Shown in pieces: positions 60,915-64,000 of a stretch of 64,000 bases of DNA. This stretch comes from Stutzerimonas stutzeri (GTDB lineage Bacteria; Pseudomonadota; Gammaproteobacteria; Pseudomonadales; Pseudomonadaceae). The position numbers were made by a program, and so were the translations under genes. The stretch is taken from the NCBI RefSeq assembly GCF_024448985.1, contig NZ_JAMOII010000001.1, positions 310,001 to 374,000 of the forward strand, in the 5' to 3' direction. The stretch's first letter is position 1; the number at the start of each line of letters is the position of its first letter. The notes under the pieces are model-generated. The model was not told where the DNA came from, did no database searches, and was given only the letters and a program-made list of their open reading frames with translations.

Positions 60915-62093
60915 TCACTCCAGCGCTGAAGCCGGCCCGAAAAACTCGTAGCGGGCTTGCTGTTCCGGTACGCCAAGCGCCCGCAACTGCCGACGAATCG
61001 CCGCCATGAAGGGTTTAGGGCCCAGGAAATAGGCGTCCAGATCGCGATCGGCAGGCAGCCAGGCATCCAGCCTCTCCTCGGTTATTAGGCCGACGGCATC
61101 TGGTTGGCTGTCGTCGCCCTGATGCTCGTCGTAGCAATAGAAACGCTTGAGCTGGCCGTGCCGCTCGACCAGCGTGTCGATAGTCCGGCGGAACGCATGG
61201 GTGTCGGCATTGCGGGCGCAGTGGATGAAATGTATCGGTCTCTCCGTCTTGACCGCTTCCTCGAGCATCGCCAGGGTTGCCGTGATCCCGACACCGCCGC
61301 TGATGAGCACCAGTGGTTTGTCGCTGTGCTGTAGGGTGAAATCGCCAGCAGGGGCGAACAAATCGAGGCTTTGGCCTTCCTCCATGCGGTGCAGCGCGTT
61401 GGAGGCGACGCCGTTAGGCTCGCGCTTGACGCTGATGCGGTAGTCACGACCGTTGCTGGCAGCGGAGAGCGAATAGTTGCGGCGTATCTCCTCGCCATCT
61501 ACCAGCAGGCGCAGACCGATGTACTGGCCAGGCTGGTGTGCAACGACCGCGCCGCCGTCTTCGGGCTCCAAATAGAACGAGGTGATCTCGCTGCTCTCGA
61601 CTACTTTGCGAGCAATCCGGAACGCGCGCGCGCCACGCCAGCCGCCGGGCGCCTCTGCCGTCACGCTGTACATCTGTTCTTCAGTGTCGATGAGGATATC
61701 GGCGAGCTGTCCATAAGCGGCGGCCCAGGCATCGATGACCTCATCGGTCGCAATCTCTTCGCCCAGCACTTCGCGAATCGCTCGTAGCAGGCAGGAGCCC
61801 ACAATCGGGTAGTGCTCCGGCAGTACTTGCAAGGCCACGTGCTTGTTCACTACCTGAGATACCAGACCGCCGAGCTGATCCAACCGATCAATATGCTTGG
61901 CATACATCAGCACGCCGTTGGCCAGCGCTCGCGGCTGATCGCCGCTGGCTTGGTGCGCCTGATTGAACAGGGGACGCACTTCGGGGTGTTCTGCCAGCAT
62001 CAGCTTGTAGAAGTGATTGGTCAGGGCTTCTCCACCGGTCTCCAGCAACGGGACGGTGGCTTTGATCAGGGCACGCTGTTCGGCACAAAGCAT
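60915..62093 (-). CDS. hmpA: Flavohemoglobin (nitric oxide dioxygenase)
   Basis: 392 aa enzyme oxidising NO to nitrate. The globin domain (residues 1-140) includes the proximal His region LVSQVVNKHVALQVLPEHYP. The FAD domain has RNYSLSAASNGRDYRISVKRE. The NAD domain has LISGGVGITATLAMLEEAV and ends YEFFGPASALE. The start MLCAEQRALIKATVPLLETG is standard; upstream in-frame residues are not. An Anr/Dnr-type box lies about 107-120 bases upstream. Confidence 0.96.
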   Translation of the reverse strand: MLCAEQRALIKATVPLLETGGEALTNHFYKLMLAEHPEVRPLFNQAHQASGDQPRALANGVLMYAKHIDRLDQLGGLVSQVVNKHVALQVLPEHYPIVGSCLLRAIREVLGEEIATDEVIDAWAAAYGQLADILIDTEEQMYSVTAEAPGGWRGARAFRIARKVVESSEITSFYLEPEDGGAVVAHQPGQYIGLRLLVDGEEIRRNYSLSAASNGRDYRISVKREPNGVASNALHRMEEGQSLDLFAPAGDFTLQHSDKPLVLISGGVGITATLAMLEEAVKTERPIHFIHCARNADTHAFRRTIDTLVERHGQLKRFYCYDEHQGDDSQPDAVGLITEERLDAWLPADRDLDAYFLGPKPFMAAIRRQLRALGVPEQQARYEFFGPASALE

Positions 62094-62199
62094 GGAAAAC
62101 TCCAGTAATTGGGAGGGCCCGTCTCTCTTGTGGTCGCAAGCGATGCGCAGCAGCCGGACGGGTCGTAGTGATCCTTGCGATATTCGTTCCAGGCTGGAA

Positions 62200-62213
62200 T
62201 TGACCGGAATCAA
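62200..62213. promoter_or_regulatory. Anr/Dnr (FNR-type) box upstream of hmpA
   Basis: TTGACCGGAATCAA matches the FNR-family consensus TTGAT-N4-ATCAA with one mismatch. It lies 107-120 bases before the hmpA start. In pseudomonads the NO-responsive regulator Dnr and the oxygen-responsive Anr share this consensus. Confidence 0.6.
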
Positions 62214-62372
62214 GGGCGCCGCAACGGCCTTTGGTGAATACGACCCTCATAGATGCGGTTTTAATAACCTTGTCGGGTCATGGTTACCCTGCGTATTCGC
62301 CGCGGACGTATCGAACCGCTGCGCGCGCCAGCGTTCCAAGCTTCGACTATCGAGCAGCTTATGGAGGCAACT

Positions 62373-62597
62373 ATGGAGAACTACCACATCACGCACGACG
62401 GCGACCGCTGGGTGCTGCGCGAGGAAGGGGACAAGCGGGCACTGCTGGAGGCGGCGACCAAGGAGGACATCGTCAACGAGACGCGGGACTACATGAAGCT
62501 TCGTACCGCGTCGGTGAAGATCCACACCCTCGACGGGCAGATCGAAGAAGAGCGGACCTACCCACGCGATCAGGATCCGCGTGCGACCAAGGGCTAA
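62373..62597 (+). CDS. DUF2188 family small protein
   Basis: 74 aa. It begins MENYHITHDGDRWVLREEGD and ends HTLDGQIEEERTYPRDQDPR plus ATKG. The WxVxxEGxxRA and 'HxxDGxIxEERTYPxxxDPR' features fit the DUF2188 family of small stress-associated proteins. A GGAGG site at 62363-62367 selects this ATG over one 12 bases upstream. Its stop overlaps the urea transporter stop by four bases (convergent). Confidence 0.8.
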   Translation: MENYHITHDGDRWVLREEGDKRALLEAATKEDIVNETRDYMKLRTASVKIHTLDGQIEEERTYPRDQDPRATKG

Positions 62598-63478
62598 ACG
62601 CGTTCATCTCGCCTGGATCGCCAACGCTGTCCCAGCGCGACCAGCCAGCAAGCCATGATGAATGGCATGGTCAGTGGCGGCAGACCCAGCCGGTCGAATC
62701 CCGCCCTGAGCAGTACTGCCGCGATGATCGCCAGCAATGGCGCCACCCAAGAGCGATGGACCTGGCTGACCGCCAGCGCGGCGAGGGCCGGGTTGTAGCC
62801 GGCCAGCCCGGCCAGGGCCTCCTGCTCCGAACCGCCAGCCGTCAGTACCAGGGCAAGGCCGCCGATCGAGCCGCATAGCATCCAGGCCGCGGCTCTGCGA
62901 TCGGCCAGCCATACGGCCACCAGCAACAATAACCCGGCCAGCGGTTGGCCGAGGAAGATTACCTGTCCGATACCGGAGGTGACCGCGAAGAGCAACGCCG
63001 GGCCATCCAGTATCAGCGGTGCGTCGAGCCGCGCCTGAGTGACCAGATCGAGTGCCCCCGCCAGGCCCAGTGCAAGCCAGCCGAAAAGCACAAAGGGCAG
63101 CGTGAAGCCGGGCAACCAATTGCGTTCGCGCATGGCAGCTATCAGGCGCACCTGCAGTAGATTGGCGATTACGGCCCCGAGCGCAATCAGCCCAAGCGTA
63201 AGCACCGATAGCCCCAGCAGCAGTACGAACAGCAAGCCCAGCAGCGCCGCGTTGTAGCCGTAGAGCCCGATATCGATATCGGATTGGCGATAACCCAGTG
63301 CGACGGCGCTAAAGGTACCCACCAGCGCGCCGACCACTGCTCCGGCCAGCAACGCGGGCGCATGAAAGGCGATGGCCAGCAGGATCAGGAGACCGCAGCC
63401 GGGATGTGCCTGCAGAAATATCTGACTGAAGCCGTTCAGAACGGCAAGGGTGCAACGCGACGGGCTAAGAGTGGGCAT
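62594..63478 (-). CDS. yut: Urea transporter
   Basis: 294 aa with about ten hydrophobic segments. The bacterial UT signatures are present: VLNGFSQIFLQ near residue 14, DIGLYGYNAALLGL near 70, and GLAGYNPALAALAV near 220, the two halves of the internal repeat. It mediates passive urea uptake. No urease genes are visible in this window. Confidence 0.87.
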   Translation of the reverse strand: MPTLSPSRCTLAVLNGFSQIFLQAHPGCGLLILLAIAFHAPALLAGAVVGALVGTFSAVALGYRQSDIDIGLYGYNAALLGLLFVLLLGLSVLTLGLIALGAVIANLLQVRLIAAMRERNWLPGFTLPFVLFGWLALGLAGALDLVTQARLDAPLILDGPALLFAVTSGIGQVIFLGQPLAGLLLLVAVWLADRRAAAWMLCGSIGGLALVLTAGGSEQEALAGLAGYNPALAALAVSQVHRSWVAPLLAIIAAVLLRAGFDRLGLPPLTMPFIMACWLVALGQRWRSRRDERV

Positions 63479-63702
63479 CTGATGTTATGGCGGGAGGTAA
63501 GTGGGCTGCGTTGCAGGGATGAATCGCTCGGGTAAACGAAGAACGACGAGCCGAAGCTCGCCGTCATGAATTACAGCTACAAGGGCCGTATGGCGCGCTC
63601 TGGGCACCGGAACGGACTCAGCTAAACGCCGCGTGTGCAGACACAACTCGTCGCTGGCCTCGACTCGCTTGGTGTGCGGAGCGCACCCTTATGTACCTGA
63701 CC

Positions 63703-64000
63703 TCAGTTGAGCATCTCGATCCGCAGCGAGTTGGTCGTCCCTGGCTGGCCGAGCGGCACCCCGGCGGTAATCAGCACCGTATCACCGGTGCCGGCCATGC
63801 CCTGGGCGCGGGCCAGTTCGAGTGCGTTGAGGCAGACATGCTCCATGTCCTGCATCGGCGCATCAATCACCGAGTAGACGCCCCAGGCCACTGTCAGCTT
63901 GCGCGCGGTAGTGACGTTCGGAGTCAGGCTGAGGATTGGCGTGCTGGGCCGCTCGCGCGAGGCGCGCAGGCTGGAGCGTCCGGACTCGGTGTAGTTGACC
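63703..64000 (-). CDS. Pyruvate kinase, C-terminal part (5' end outside window)
   Basis: About 98 C-terminal codons. The visible sequence contains TESGRSSLRASRERPSTPIL, LTPNVTTARKLTVAWGVYSV and DTVLITAGVPLGQPGTTNSL. These are the effector-binding C-domain features of pyruvate kinase, the last step of glycolysis. The form most resembles PykA (type II). The gene continues past the right edge of the window. Confidence 0.9.
   Translation of the reverse strand, partial: VNYTESGRSSLRASRERPSTPILSLTPNVTTARKLTVAWGVYSVIDAPMQDMEHVCLNALELARAQGMAGTGDTVLITAGVPLGQPGTTNSLRIEMLN

Overview
The window is a G+C-rich chromosomal segment of a gamma-proteobacterium of the family Pseudomonadaceae. The block nadB - algU - mucA - mucB - mucC - mucD - lepA - lepB - DUF4845 - rnc - era - recO - pdxJ is the characteristic Pseudomonas gene order. 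The neighbouring asrA/pruR, putA, putP, znuD-type receptor and ung also match the Pseudomonas neighbourhood. An Anr/Dnr-type box in front of a flavohemoglobin gene would suit a denitrifying pseudomonad such as the P. stutzeri (Stutzerimonas) group, but the species is inference.

Layout. 1-2.6 kb: rnfA-rnfB-rnfC of the Rnf electron-transport complex (rnfC runs off the left edge). 2.8-8.2 kb: a small secreted protein, an enoyl-CoA hydratase, an orphan ABC-type substrate-binding protein, ung, a DUF4142 protein and an HDOD protein. 8.2-11.6 kb: ygfZ, sdhE, ygfX and nadB. 11.6-16.1 kb: the algU-mucABCD envelope-stress and alginate control operon behind two AlgU-type promoters. 16.3-22.6 kb: lepA, lepB, DUF4845, rnc, era, recO and pdxJ, with many overlapping start/stop codons. 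22.6-26.4 kb: a DUF2905 protein, a LysR regulator divergent from a DUF1127-like protein, cmoA-cmoB, and a chagasin-type lipoprotein. 26.6-39.5 kb: a Lon-family protease with a sigma-32-type promoter, the AraC regulator PruR, putA, two near-identical putP genes in tandem, and a ZnuD-like receptor with a His-rich loop behind a Zur-box-like palindrome.

39.7-47.5 kb: a secreted alpha/beta hydrolase, then an accessory block of unrelated small genes in mixed orientation (NTF2-like, serine hydrolase, GFA protein, two Nudix hydrolases). The block ends in an AT-rich gene for a P-loop ATPase with an apparent C-terminal cold-shock-like domain, next to tRNA-Gly(CCC). I consider that ATPase the most unusual gene in the window. 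47.6-59.5 kb returns to core genes: rsuA-type pseudouridine synthase, CWC protein, metG, apbC/mrp, capB, dcd, an SDR, sodB, argO/argP, a coiled-coil membrane protein and pncB. 59.57-59.91 kb holds a palindromic MITE-like element, followed by two genes under 60 codons (a CxxCxGxG zinc-ribbon protein and a KGG-repeat stress protein). The right end carries a PpyR-like membrane protein, hmpA/fhp, a DUF2188 protein, a urea transporter and the C-terminal part of a pyruvate kinase.

Functionally, the proline genes (pruR, putA and two PutP transporters) form a catabolic unit. algU-mucABCD is a sigma/anti-sigma regulatory unit. hmpA with its candidate Anr/Dnr site serves NO detoxification. All domain calls come from reading motifs in the translations. 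No searches were run.
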